Assembly: GCA_004376375.1 (NCBI GenBank)
Contig: SOJX01000150.1
Coordinates: 1-64,000, forward strand
Direction: 5' to 3'
DNA from: Planctomycetota bacterium
GTDB taxonomy: Bacteria > Planctomycetota > E44-bin39
Length of the DNA stretch: 64,000 bases
The notes under the pieces were generated by a model, which saw only the letters and a list, made by a program, of their open reading frames with translations, searched no databases and was not told where the DNA came from. The number at the start of each line of letters is the position of its first letter. Positions within the stretch are counted from its first letter, which is position 1. Shown one piece after another: positions 50,317 to 58,955 of the stretch. A program made the position numbers and the translations under genes.

Positions 50317-53061
50317 ATGCCAGATTCTCCTGTAAATGAACTGTTTTTCCTGTTGCGTATTGTCGGCGTTTACGGCATATCGCTTGTCGCGGCCTTCTAC
50401 CTGGCCTTTTCCACCCGCTCGATACTGGGGCGATACTTTCTGGGCCAGGTGCTCAAGAATTTCCTTCTGACACTGACGATTCTTGTCGGAGTTGTCCTTT
50501 TCTTCACCGCGGCCCAGATGCTTCATAAAGGCCTGCTGGTACATTTCATAAGGACGGCACACCTTACAATTTTCCTGTATCTTCCGTGGGGAGTGATACA
50601 GGTTTCTTATCTCGTTGCGGTAACGCTTGCACTCGGGCGGATGGCCGCGGACAACGAGATTGACGTGTTGCGCTCGAGCGGTGTCTCGCTTGTAAGGATT
50701 ATCGGCCCGGTAATAGCATTCGGCGCCATCCTTTCCGGCGTTTCTTTCTGGATAAGCTCTGAAATCGCTCCCTACTGCTACGCGCAGAAGCAGCTTGCCC
50801 CCAGGGCTTTCGTGCGCGAACTCGAATCTCTCGCCTCGGGCCGGAACAAGACGATTCAGTTCGGGGATTTCAAGTTTTTCTGCAGCAATTTCGACAAGAA
50901 CGTATTCCACAACATAACTCTCTACCGCCGAAACGTCGAGCCTTACAAGGGGCGCAACCAGAAAACGCTGAAACAGTTCAAGGCTAACCGTGCCTATCTC
51001 GGATTCCATGAGTCAGGCAAAATCGCCCTGTTCAGGATGATCGACGTACAGGTTGTTCAGATAAAGCCTGAATTCATGTACTGGAAGTTCGACTCGTGCG
51101 ACCTTCCATTCATCCTTGCACGAACGCCGAGGATCGGTCCTGCGGCCTGCACCAACGCAGAATTACATAAAATGCTTGACGTCTGCCGTGAAAAAGTGAA
51201 GGAAGGCATGGCAGATTTTGATCGGCTTACGCGGGAAAAAGACCGGGTCGCCAATGACCCCAACATGAGTGCCGTCAAGCGCGAAAGGCTGATCAGAAGT
51301 ATCGACGAAACCAGCGCGGTTGCGTACCGCATGTGGTGGGACGGGAAAACAGAGTTTTACCGCTTCCTGACCGAACTGCACAGGCGTTATGCCTTTCCGC
51401 TCATGCCGTTTCTATGGACCCTGATCGCGCTTCCGATTGCGCTTACACTCAGGCGGCAGAACCGGCTTGTGCCGATGTTCATATCGCTGCTTCTCGCTCT
51501 TCTTTTAAACTTTGCGCCGACGATTGTGGGCATGAATTTTTGCGCAGGCGGTTCCCACCCGGGGACGAAAACTCCAGATACGTTGCAGGACTTTTACCGA
51601 ATGCCACTTGACCAGTCTCCCCCCCTTTCAATCTGGGTCCACATGGGCACCGCTTTTGCTCTCATCCTTATTATATTCCTTAATCTGTATCTCCCATATC
51701 GGATGAGGCGCGGCAAAAGCGGCTGGTTCACGCGATTTCTGGATGGACTCACCATTCTGCTTGCCGAGTTCTGGAAAACGATGAAGCTGGTTGCCGGGAA
51801 ACTGGTTTCGCTGACGGCCGGGAGTGCCGCTATGGGGGAGGGCGGCGAATATGCCGACCCGGACCGCAGACTGGAAGCAAGACGCGGGCTTTGGCGCTGG
51901 ATGACCCGCCTGCGGATAACCATATTTGACGCCTATTGTTCCAGGTTGTTTATCGCCCGGCTTGTAATGTGCGGTTTGTCTTTCCTTGCGTTGTTTATCT
52001 GTCTGGACCTGATATTGAATCTGAACAAGTTCCGAAGCAATCTTCAGATTTCGGTTATCAGCCTGATATTTCAGCATTATACGGTGTATTCTCTTGCCAT
52101 ACTGTATAACCTGGCGCCCTTTATCGCTCTTCTTGCCGCGATGTTCACGGTGACCCGGCTCAACAAATCCAACGAGCTGGTTCCTCTGATGGTGGCGGGA
52201 GTGCCGACGGTCAGAACCCTTGTTCCCGTTTTCATAGGGACATTTGTCTTCAGCGTAATTATGATGGGCGCGCAGGAATTTATCGTTCCGCGAATGGCCG
52301 ACAGCATGCGACGGACAAAAGGATTGGCATTCGTCAGGCCGATGATTTTTCCCGACAGCTATGGAAACCTGTTTAATATGGACCGGTATTTCCCCAGCAT
52401 GAAGAGAATGGAAAATATCCAGATTACCAACGATGCTACGGGGAACCAGATTTTTGCGGGCAATGCTTCGTTTACGCGGGTAAAGGTAAGAGGCATAAAA
52501 GTGCGGGGGTGGCGCCTTAACGGGTGTACTGTTTACCGTTTCGGAGCGGATCGCAGGCTGCTTAATCTGCCCGACGGAACAAAAGCCATTGAGAAGTGCG
52601 GTGATTCGCTGTTTATCGCATGCGTTGAGCCTGACCGGACGCACGAGCTTCCGCCGGAGTTTCGAGACTTCCGAACGGATATTAAACCCGAGGATCTTGA
52701 GAGTTCAACGAGGGGGATTTACGATCTGGCCCATCTCTCAATGAGAGACCTTCTCAGGCAGCATGAGAGGAGACCATATCTGACTCATCTCAATATGCAG
52801 TTCTGGTCCAGAATCACGTTTACGTTTTCGAATCTCGTGTTGCTTCTAATCGGTCTTCCGTTTGCGCTTAAGTTCACCATGCGCAGTTACTTTTACGGCG
52901 TGGCCATGTGCATTTGCGTCTGCCTGGTTTTTATCATAATTACGTACCTGTTTGCGGAACTCGGCAACCGGGGTGATCTTATGCCTGTAATTGCCGCCTG
53001 GATGCCGATAGCCATATTCGGCGCTGCCGGCGTGGCATTCTTCGACGGGGTAACGACATAG
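50317..53061 (+). CDS. Fused LptF-LptG lipopolysaccharide export permease
   Basis: 914 residues, about twice a normal YjgP/YjgQ protein. The first copy (about 1-480) has RYFLGQVLKNFLLTLTILVG, MAADNEIDVLRSSGVSLVRI and late helices FPLMPFLWTLIALPIALTLR. The second copy (about 525-914) has RLFIARLVMCGLSFLALFIC, NKSNELVPLMVAGVPTVRTL and FSNLVLLLIGLPFALKF. Each holds the coupling helix region and a periplasmic beta domain between helices. LptF and LptG are normally separate partners of the LptB ATPase that extract lipopolysaccharide. The fusion implies one chain carries both halves. Confidence 0.88.
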   Translation: MPDSPVNELFFLLRIVGVYGISLVAAFYLAFSTRSILGRYFLGQVLKNFLLTLTILVGVVLFFTAAQMLHKGLLVHFIRTAHLTIFLYLPWGVIQVSYLVAVTLALGRMAADNEIDVLRSSGVSLVRIIGPVIAFGAILSGVSFWISSEIAPYCYAQKQLAPRAFVRELESLASGRNKTIQFGDFKFFCSNFDKNVFHNITLYRRNVEPYKGRNQKTLKQFKANRAYLGFHESGKIALFRMIDVQVVQIKPEFMYWKFDSCDLPFILARTPRIGPAACTNAELHKMLDVCREKVKEGMADFDRLTREKDRVANDPNMSAVKRERLIRSIDETSAVAYRMWWDGKTEFYRFLTELHRRYAFPLMPFLWTLIALPIALTLRRQNRLVPMFISLLLALLLNFAPTIVGMNFCAGGSHPGTKTPDTLQDFYRMPLDQSPPLSIWVHMGTAFALILIIFLNLYLPYRMRRGKSGWFTRFLDGLTILLAEFWKTMKLVAGKLVSLTAGSAAMGEGGEYADPDRRLEARRGLWRWMTRLRITIFDAYCSRLFIARLVMCGLSFLALFICLDLILNLNKFRSNLQISVISLIFQHYTVYSLAILYNLAPFIALLAAMFTVTRLNKSNELVPLMVAGVPTVRTLVPVFIGTFVFSVIMMGAQEFIVPRMADSMRRTKGLAFVRPMIFPDSYGNLFNMDRYFPSMKRMENIQITNDATGNQIFAGNASFTRVKVRGIKVRGWRLNGCTVYRFGADRRLLNLPDGTKAIEKCGDSLFIACVEPDRTHELPPEFRDFRTDIKPEDLESSTRGIYDLAHLSMRDLLRQHERRPYLTHLNMQFWSRITFTFSNLVLLLIGLPFALKFTMRSYFYGVAMCICVCLVFIIITYLFAELGNRGDLMPVIAAWMPIAIFGAAGVAFFDGVTT

Positions 53062-53105
53062 TTTGAACGTTCGAAAGTTTGAATGTTCGAAGGTCTGAAC
53101 GTTCG
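53061..53105. repeat. 8-bp tandem array, word GTTNGAAN
   Basis: GTTTGAAC, GTTCGAAA, GTTTGAAT, GTTCGAAG, GTCTGAAC, GTTCG. The first base is the last base of the lptFG stop codon. Confidence 0.9.
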
Positions 53106-53210
53106 TATTATTTACATACTTGCCGGCCTGCCGGCCGGCGAATGCGACAGACAAAAAATGTCCGTCCCACGATTTGATTATCATTCCTGCGGAAGCAGCG
53201 AAGCTCATTT

Positions 53211-53242
53211 TACCTTGTTGCCTTGTCAACTTGTTACCTTGT
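53211..53242. repeat. 8-bp tandem array, word TACCTTGT
   Basis: TACCTTGT, TGCCTTGT, CAACTTGT, TACCTTGT. Confidence 0.8.
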
Positions 53243-53293
53243 CCCTTCTCAGGACGCTTGCACTCTCCGCGTTTGCCTGTACAATATAGAAGA

Positions 53294-53335
53294 AGTACCG
53301 AGTACCGAGTACCAAGAACCAAGTACCGGGTACCG
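53294..53335. repeat. 7-bp tandem array, word AGTACCG
   Basis: AGTACCG twice, AGTACCA, AGAACCA, AGTACCG, GGTACCG. The same word recurs at 55270-55290. Confidence 0.88.
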
Positions 53336-53359
53336 AAAAAGAAAATAAGAAATGAATTC

Positions 53360-53387
53360 GACAATCGAAAATCGTAAATCGAAAATT
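53360..53387. repeat. 7-bp tandem array, word GAAAATC
   Basis: GACAATC, GAAAATC, GTAAATC, GAAAATT, ending 6 bp before the ribosome site of the amidohydrolase gene. The same word recurs near 55243 and 55385. Confidence 0.8.
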
Positions 53388-53401
53388 GATGGGAGGGTTC
53401 C

Positions 53402-55087
53402 ATGACCCGGCTTATCATAACTGTTTTACTCATCTTCGTATCCGGTTGCACGCCGACGCCCGCTGACGGCGATGGGCCCGTGAGCGCCGCTGACACCGTA
53501 TTCACGAACGCCGATATCTACACGATGGATCCCGAACGCCCCCGGGCCGACGCCCTGGCGGTCAGGGACGGAAAAATCATTGCGGTGGGCGGCGATACCG
53601 ATATCCTGAAGTTCTGCGGCCCGAATACCGGGAAGGTGGACCTGAAGGGCCGCGTTGTCGTGCCCGGCCTCATCGACTCACACGCGCACCTGGCCAGTCT
53701 CGGAAGCCTCGTCACGGGCAGTCTCGATCTGCGCCAGACGCGGAGCTATGACAAGATGCTGGAAGCCGTCAAGGAAGCGGTTGCAAAGGCGAAGAAAGGC
53801 GACTGGATTACCGGTGGGCGCTGGGACCAGGCCAACTGGGGGCAGAAGAAGTTACCGACACATCACCGGCTGAGCGAGGTCTCGCCTGACAATCCGGTAT
53901 GGCTCACGCGTGTGGACGGGCACGCCGGCCTCGCGAATGCCAGGGCGATGGAACTGGCCGGTATCGATGATTCCACCCCGAATCCGCGCGGTGGCGAGAT
54001 CCTGCGCGACAGTAAAGGCAAGGCGACCGGTATCTTCGTTGACAACGCCAAGAGCCTGATCATACGCGCCATGCCGTACAGTGCGGGGAGCAGCGTGGAG
54101 GATTACGTACTCGCGGCGCAGAAGCGGTGCCTCGCGGTCGGATTGACAGGTGTTCATGACGCCGGCGTTTCGCCGGCCGAGATCGGGTTATACAAGAAGC
54201 TTGCCGACGACCATAAGCTCAAGCTCCGCATTTATGCGATGGTGGATTCCGGTTCCGCTGTCCCGTATTTTGAGAAGAACAAGCCGCTCATCGGATATGG
54301 AGACAATCGCATTACCGTGCGGGCGGTCAAGTGCATGGTCGACGGCGCGATGGGGTCGCGTGGCGCGTGGCTGCTTGCGGACTACAGTGACCGCAAAGGC
54401 TACCGGGGCCTGCCGGGGCAGCAACCCGAGTTCATCCTGAAAATCTCGCGGGCGGCGCTCAAGCACGGCTACCAGGTATGCACACACGCCATCGGTGATC
54501 GCGGAAACCGCGAAACCATCGACGTATACGAAAAAGCGTTGAAAGACAATCCGGTCAAGGATCACCGGTTCCGGGTGGAGCACGCGCAGATGGTGTCGCT
54601 CGAGGACATTCCCAGGTTCGCAGAGCTGGGTATCATTCCGTCAATGCAACAGACCCACTGCACGAGCGATATGCGCTGGGCCGAGGACCGCGTCGGCCCC
54701 GAGCGTGTGAAGGGATGCTATGCGTGGGCGAAGTTCCTTCGCGCCGGATGTCGCATCGCGGGAGGGTCGGACTTTCCGGTGGAGAGCGAAAATCCGCTGC
54801 TCGGTTTTTACGCGGCGGTGACGCGGGCCAATGCGGAGGGCCTCCCCAGCGGCGGTTGGCGTCCCGAGGACCTGATGACGCGCGAAGAAGCGCTCCGGTC
54901 GTTCACGATCGACGCAGCTTATGCCGCGTTTGAAGAGAAGATCAAGGGCTCGCTGGAGGTCGGGAAACTGGCCGACTTCGTCGTCCTCTCAAAAAATATC
55001 ATGACCTGCGCGGCGGCGGAGATTCTGAAAACGGAATGTCTGATGACCGTCATCGGCGGCGAGATGGTGTACGAAAAAAAACAGTGA
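53402..55087 (+). CDS. Lipoprotein amidohydrolase (YtcJ/amidohydrolase 3 family)
   Basis: 561 residues, GGGAGG before the ATG. The lipobox VSGC ends at Cys16. The metal-dependent hydrolase core has VVVPGLIDSHAHLASLGS, WDQANWG, HAIGDRGNRETIDVYEKAL, FRVEHAQMVSLED and GSDFPVESENPLLGFYAAVT. FTNADIYTMDPERPRADALA is the usual N-terminal beta sandwich. It hydrolyses an unknown amide or ring in the periplasm. Anchored on the membrane, unlike many cytosolic relatives. Stands alone, with repeat arrays on both sides. Confidence 0.88.
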   Translation: MTRLIITVLLIFVSGCTPTPADGDGPVSAADTVFTNADIYTMDPERPRADALAVRDGKIIAVGGDTDILKFCGPNTGKVDLKGRVVVPGLIDSHAHLASLGSLVTGSLDLRQTRSYDKMLEAVKEAVAKAKKGDWITGGRWDQANWGQKKLPTHHRLSEVSPDNPVWLTRVDGHAGLANARAMELAGIDDSTPNPRGGEILRDSKGKATGIFVDNAKSLIIRAMPYSAGSSVEDYVLAAQKRCLAVGLTGVHDAGVSPAEIGLYKKLADDHKLKLRIYAMVDSGSAVPYFEKNKPLIGYGDNRITVRAVKCMVDGAMGSRGAWLLADYSDRKGYRGLPGQQPEFILKISRAALKHGYQVCTHAIGDRGNRETIDVYEKALKDNPVKDHRFRVEHAQMVSLEDIPRFAELGIIPSMQQTHCTSDMRWAEDRVGPERVKGCYAWAKFLRAGCRIAGGSDFPVESENPLLGFYAAVTRANAEGLPSGGWRPEDLMTREEALRSFTIDAAYAAFEEKIKGSLEVGKLADFVVLSKNIMTCAAAEILKTECLMTVIGGEMVYEKKQ

Positions 55088-55216
55088 TGCCTCGATTATG
55101 TTTGCGGGTGAACAGGGGCTTTCTGTGCTTTGTCCTTCCGTGTTTTACAAAAACGCGCCGCGCAAGCGTGGCTAACAATTTGGGCGGGTCTGAGACCGGC
55201 TCATACAACTTTCGGT

Positions 55217-55238
55217 CACCACGCCTTCCGGCGTGGTG
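55217..55238. repeat. Perfect hairpin CACCACGCC-TTCC-GGCGTGGTG
   Basis: 9-bp stem with 4-nt loop and no T run, so more like a dispersed palindrome than a terminator. Confidence 0.7.
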
Positions 55239-55242
55239 CTTC

Positions 55243-55290
55243 CAATCGAAAATCGACAATCGCTGAAGAAGTACGGAGTACCAAGTACCG
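55243..55290. repeat. Two short 7-bp arrays, words AATCGAA and AGTACCG
   Basis: CAATCGA, AAATCGA, CAATCGC (55243-55263), then AGTACGG, AGTACCA, AGTACCG (55270-55290). Both words also stand side by side, in the opposite order, at 53294-53387. Confidence 0.75.
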
Positions 55291-55346
55291 GGAATTTCAT
55301 TTTCATCATTCATAATTCTGAATTCATAATTTCCGTCCTGGTATTT

Positions 55347-55381
55347 AACTTAGAACTTTTAACTTTAAACTTTTAACTCTT
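55347..55381. repeat. 7-bp tandem array, word AACTTTT
   Basis: AACTTAG, AACTTTT, AACTTTA, AACTTTT, AACTCTT; a short AAATCGACAATCG piece follows. Confidence 0.85.
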
Positions 55382-55405
55382 CCCCAAATCGACAATCGAT
55401 ACGCG

Positions 55406-55693
55406 TTACTCGAAGAGCGCGTCCCAGCGTTCCTGTGGATCCCGGCCCCGGCCGCGCTCGTCTTCGCTCTGGGGGCTTACGGCAAGGAACTTGAACTCCT
55501 CACAAAAGTTCTTGTCCGCGGGATTCGACACGTGTTCGGTCGTATCGCTTTTGCACCGGTTCGAAAGCTTCGGGTTGTAGAGCACGCAGTTGAGGCAGCA
55601 ATGCAGATATGAGTGACAGTCTTCGCAAAGTTCGTTGAAGCCGGGGTCGTGCTTGTTTTTCCATTCTCGGCCGCATTTAAAACATCGCTTCAT
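55406..55693 (-). CDS. Small cysteine-rich zinc-binding protein
   Basis: 95 residues. Cysteines are arranged as CFKC near the start, then CEDCHSYLHCCLNC, a later RCK and FCEEF, giving enough ligands for two zinc sites. The C-terminus is acidic and basic without structure (EDERGRGRDPQERWD). Cytosolic. No known family can be named with certainty. Similar small Cys proteins may act in protein or nucleic-acid binding. It is not clearly linked to either neighbour. Confidence 0.7.
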   Translation of the reverse strand: MKRCFKCGREWKNKHDPGFNELCEDCHSYLHCCLNCVLYNPKLSNRCKSDTTEHVSNPADKNFCEEFKFLAVSPQSEDERGRGRDPQERWDALFE

Positions 55694-55735
55694 AACGTTC
55701 TCCCTGGCGCGAAGCGTGGATACTTCCCAAGGTTA

Positions 55736-57022
55736 TTAAATGCTCTCAAACGCCGATTCCATGTCCGCGATAATATCGGCGGCGCGTTCGATCCCGACCG
55801 ACATCCGGATTCCGGTTGGTGACATTTCGCTTTTTTCCTTGGCTTCATCTGACACAACGAAGTGGGTCATGTTTGTAGGCGATTCCACCAGCGTGCGCAA
55901 TTGCCCGAGAGAAACGGCAAGGGTGAGGGCATACGAGTTTTTCCCGATCCAGTTGAGGAAGCTGACCGCATCCTCGCGTTTATCGCTTGCCAGTTCGAAG
56001 TAGATCATGTTGCCGGGCGCGAAATCACCGTCAAAGTCGAGCATCTGTTTCCGCGCCAGGTCGGCCTGGACAAAACTTTCAAGGCCGGGATAATTTACGC
56101 GGGCGACCTTTGGATTATTTTCCAGGTATTCGGCAATCTTGTACGCGCTCCTGGTCTGGTGGCGCACGCGAATCGGGAGCGTCGGCAGGCCGTACGTCAG
56201 AATCTGCCAGCCAACCTTGGGGCTCATCGCGCCGCCGAAATCCTTGCGGTAAAGAAGCAGGTCGCCCTCGAGTTCGCTGGACGTAACGACGACGCCGCCC
56301 ATATCGGTGCCGAAACCTCCGATGTTTTTCGTAAGAGAATGCAGGACGATATCGCACCCGATCTCTATCGGGCGCTGGCAGAACGGCGTTGCAAACGTGT
56401 TGTCGATAACCATCCTGACGCGGTCGCTTTCGTCGCGGTCGGCGTTTATTTCGTCAAGCACGGTGCGCACACCCGCGATGTCGATCAGCTCGAGCGTGGG
56501 GTTGGCAGGGGACTCGAAGTATACGGTTTTCGTCTCCGGTCTGATTGCGTCCCGAAGCTTGTCAAGGTCGCGCATGTCGACGAGATCGACGCCGAGCCCC
56601 ATCCGGGGGAACCAGTTCTCAAACAGAGAGAAGGTGCAGCCGTAAAGAGTTGTGTGGCCGGTCACTCGATCGCCGGTCCTGAGGCAAACACCGAAGACGG
56701 CGGATATGGCCGCCATGCCGGTTGCGAAACAGACACCGACTTCGCCGCTTTCGACTTTTGCAAGCCGCGTCTCGAGCATCGAGCGCGTCGGTTCGTCGAG
56801 GCGGTCGTAGACGTAGATAGGCGCGTGTTCAATCTGGCTTGGGCGCGCGAAGTCTTCAAAGCCGAGCGCTCCCCGCTCTACCGAGTCCAGCCTGTAAGAG
56901 GCGGAGCAGGATATCGGTGGAATTATGTGGTGTGAGTAGTCCCATTTTTCAGTTGTGAATTCTCCGTGCAGAATCTGCGATTCCGTAGAATACTTCCCGA
57001 TGAGTTCATTGTCTTCTTTCAT
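55736..57022 (-). CDS. PLP-dependent transsulfuration enzyme (cystathionine gamma-synthase/methionine gamma-lyase family)
   Basis: 428 residues. Motifs: IYVYDRLDEPTRSMLETRLA (YxRxxNPT-like), FATGMAAISAVFG, VYFESPANPTLELIDI, MVIDNTFATPFCQRPIEIGC and the Schiff-base lysine in HSLTKNIGGFGTDMGG. Members make or split C-S bonds in cysteine and methionine metabolism. A start-proximal insertion (about residues 50-70, RGALGFEDFARPSQIEHAP) lengthens it compared with MetB. The exact reaction cannot be chosen. Confidence 0.88.
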   Translation of the reverse strand: MKEDNELIGKYSTESQILHGEFTTEKWDYSHHIIPPISCSASYRLDSVERGALGFEDFARPSQIEHAPIYVYDRLDEPTRSMLETRLAKVESGEVGVCFATGMAAISAVFGVCLRTGDRVTGHTTLYGCTFSLFENWFPRMGLGVDLVDMRDLDKLRDAIRPETKTVYFESPANPTLELIDIAGVRTVLDEINADRDESDRVRMVIDNTFATPFCQRPIEIGCDIVLHSLTKNIGGFGTDMGGVVVTSSELEGDLLLYRKDFGGAMSPKVGWQILTYGLPTLPIRVRHQTRSAYKIAEYLENNPKVARVNYPGLESFVQADLARKQMLDFDGDFAPGNMIYFELASDKREDAVSFLNWIGKNSYALTLAVSLGQLRTLVESPTNMTHFVVSDEAKEKSEMSPTGIRMSVGIERAADIIADMESAFESI

Positions 57023-57057
57023 GGTTTTTATCCTTAAATCGTATCGGTTTGGACTGA

Positions 57058-58002
57058 CTATTTACCGGATCGTTTGAGTACATTGCGGATTGCGGAAACG
57101 ATATCGCTCGAAGTCAGGCCGAACTCGCTCATGAGTTCTTCAGGGTCGCCCGACTCGCCGAAACGGTCATCTACCGCGACGAACTCCATTGGAACGGGGC
57201 AGTGCTGCACGACCTGTTCGGCAACGGCCCCGCAAAATCCTCCGTAAATCTGGTGTTCCTCGGCGGCGACGATGCAGCCGCATTTTTCTGCGCAGGAGAC
57301 TATCGCGCCCGTGTCAATCGGTTTAACCGTATGCAGATTTACGACGCGGACCGAGATGCCTTCTTTTTCGAGTTCCTCCGCGGCGCAAAGGGCTTCATAA
57401 ACCATGACTCCGCACGCGATGACTGCGACGTCATTCCCGTCTCTAACCAGGTTTGCATTTCCGATCTCGAACGGGTCGTCCTCCTTCGTCCAGCTCGGCA
57501 CCGCCTCCCGGCCGAAACGTACGTAGCAGGGGCCGAGCATCTCCCCGGCGGCGATCGTGGCTTTTCGTGTTTCGGTGGCGTCGGCCGGGACGATAACGGT
57601 CATATTCGGGATGGCGCGCATGTTGCCGATTTCCTCGAGCGCCTGGTGCGTGGCGCCGTCGGGACCGACGGAGATGCCGCCGTGCGCGCCGCCGATTTTG
57701 ACGTTCAGTTCCGTATAACATATCGTGGTGCGAATCTGGTCCCAGCACCGCCCGGAGGCAAACACGCCGTAGGTGGAAAAAAACGGTACAAAACCGGCAA
57801 GCGAAAGTCCGGCCGCAATCTGCGCGGCGTTCTGCTCCGCGATACCGATTGAGAAAAACCGGTCCGGAAACGCATCCTTGAAAAGGCTTACCATTACCGA
57901 GCCGGTTATATCGCAGCCGAGGGCGACAACGCGGGGGTTCCGTCTGCCGAGCTCGACGAGCCCTTCTCCGAACCCGTTCTTTGTCGGCTTCATATCCACC
58001 AT
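57058..58002 (-). CDS. Transketolase, C-terminal subunit
   Basis: 314 residues, the pyrimidine-binding and C-terminal halves of transketolase. Features: LGCDITGSVMVSLFKDAFPD, FFSIGIAEQNAAQIAAGLSL with the catalytic Glu, GGAHGGISVGPDGATHQALE and VVAAEEHQIYGGFCGAVAEQ. With the N-terminal subunit it uses thiamine diphosphate to move two-carbon units between sugar phosphates. Starts 2 bp after the N-terminal subunit gene. Two-gene transketolases are common in anaerobes and archaea. Confidence 0.93.
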   Translation of the reverse strand: MVDMKPTKNGFGEGLVELGRRNPRVVALGCDITGSVMVSLFKDAFPDRFFSIGIAEQNAAQIAAGLSLAGFVPFFSTYGVFASGRCWDQIRTTICYTELNVKIGGAHGGISVGPDGATHQALEEIGNMRAIPNMTVIVPADATETRKATIAAGEMLGPCYVRFGREAVPSWTKEDDPFEIGNANLVRDGNDVAVIACGVMVYEALCAAEELEKEGISVRVVNLHTVKPIDTGAIVSCAEKCGCIVAAEEHQIYGGFCGAVAEQVVQHCPVPMEFVAVDDRFGESGDPEELMSEFGLTSSDIVSAIRNVLKRSGK

Positions 58003-58004
58003 GT

Positions 58005-58823
58005 TCAGAGGGCTCCGAGTTCTTTCAGCGCGATTTCGGCTTCGTCAGCGTTTGGCGCCTTGCCGTGCCACCCGGCGACGTTTTCCATAAACGAGACGCC
58101 CTTGCCTTTGACCGTCTTCGCGAGAATCGCCGTCGGCTTGTCTTTGCATCCCGAAGCTTCTTCGTATGCCCGAAGAAGGTCAGCCATATCATGGCCGCCG
58201 CATTTGACGACGTTCCAGTTAAAAGCCCTGAACTTCTCATCGAGAGGCTCGATGTTCATCACCTTGCAGACTTCGCCGTCTATCTGCAGGCCGTTCATGT
58301 CAACGATGGTCGCGAGATTGTCAAGCCTGTAATGGCCGGCTGCCATTGCGGATTCCCAGATAGAGCCTTCCTGCATTTCGCCGTCGCCGTTGAGGCACCA
58401 GACGCGGTTCGGCCTGCCGTCGATTTTAAGGCCAAGGGCCACGCCTGCCCCGATGCCAAGGCCCTGTCCAAGCGAACCGGAAGAGACCTCGATGCCTGGA
58501 AGTCCCTTGTTTTTTGCCGGGTGTCCCTGAAGGCGGGAATCGAGTTTGCGGAGCGTCATCAATTCCTCGACCGGGAAATAGCCTGCCCTGGCAAGGGCGG
58601 TGTAGAGAGCCGGGCATACGTGGCCTTTGGAGAGGATAAAGAAATCGCGCTCTTCCCATGTAGGGCTTTCAGGATCGTGTTTCATAAAGTTGAAGTAGAG
58701 CGCGACAAGAATATCCACAGAGGAAAGGCTGCCGCCCGAGTGGCCGGAACCGGCTTCAGCAAGCATCCGTATAATATCGATGCGGCATTGCCTGGCTTGT
58801 TCCTCGAGCTCAGACACGCTCAT
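58005..58823 (-). CDS. Transketolase, N-terminal subunit
   Basis: 272 residues from the ATG giving MSVSELEEQARQ. The thiamine diphosphate domain has AEAGSGHSGGSLSSVDILVA, LSKGHVCPALYTALA, GSLGQGLGIGAGVALGLK and the metal motif GDGEMQEGSIWESAMAAGHY. An upstream GTG with GGAG 6 bp before it could add five residues. Works with the downstream C-terminal subunit in the non-oxidative pentose phosphate path. Confidence 0.93.
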   Translation of the reverse strand: MSVSELEEQARQCRIDIIRMLAEAGSGHSGGSLSSVDILVALYFNFMKHDPESPTWEERDFFILSKGHVCPALYTALARAGYFPVEELMTLRKLDSRLQGHPAKNKGLPGIEVSSGSLGQGLGIGAGVALGLKIDGRPNRVWCLNGDGEMQEGSIWESAMAAGHYRLDNLATIVDMNGLQIDGEVCKVMNIEPLDEKFRAFNWNVVKCGGHDMADLLRAYEEASGCKDKPTAILAKTVKGKGVSFMENVAGWHGKAPNADEAEIALKELGAL

Positions 58824-58955
58824 ATTGAGGTTAACCACACTGTGCTCCACGGTCTGACGGCGGACTGTGCAACTGGAAATCAAAGCAGATCGAATGTAAA
58901 AGGGAGAACTTTATTATAAATAACGGACGTGCCATTGCAACGAAAATCCATCGTT

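Larger units (their letters stand above)
53062..53401. other. Gene-free interval composed mainly of repeat arrays
   Basis: This 340-bp gap holds four different tandem arrays in a row (8, 8, 7 and 7 bp periods, listed separately) and a GC-rich inverted repeat near 53122-53139. No gene was found. The GGGAGG ribosome site of the next gene lies at its end. Confidence 0.7.
55088..55405. other. Gene-free interval with hairpin and repeat arrays
   Basis: 318 bp without a supported gene. It contains a perfect hairpin, short 7-bp arrays of two words seen before, and a third array near its end. Confidence 0.65.

Noticed and set aside
53061..53387. Closely spaced repeats might be a CRISPR array
   Set aside because: Units are only 7-8 bp, directly adjacent, with no spacers, and no cas genes are present.
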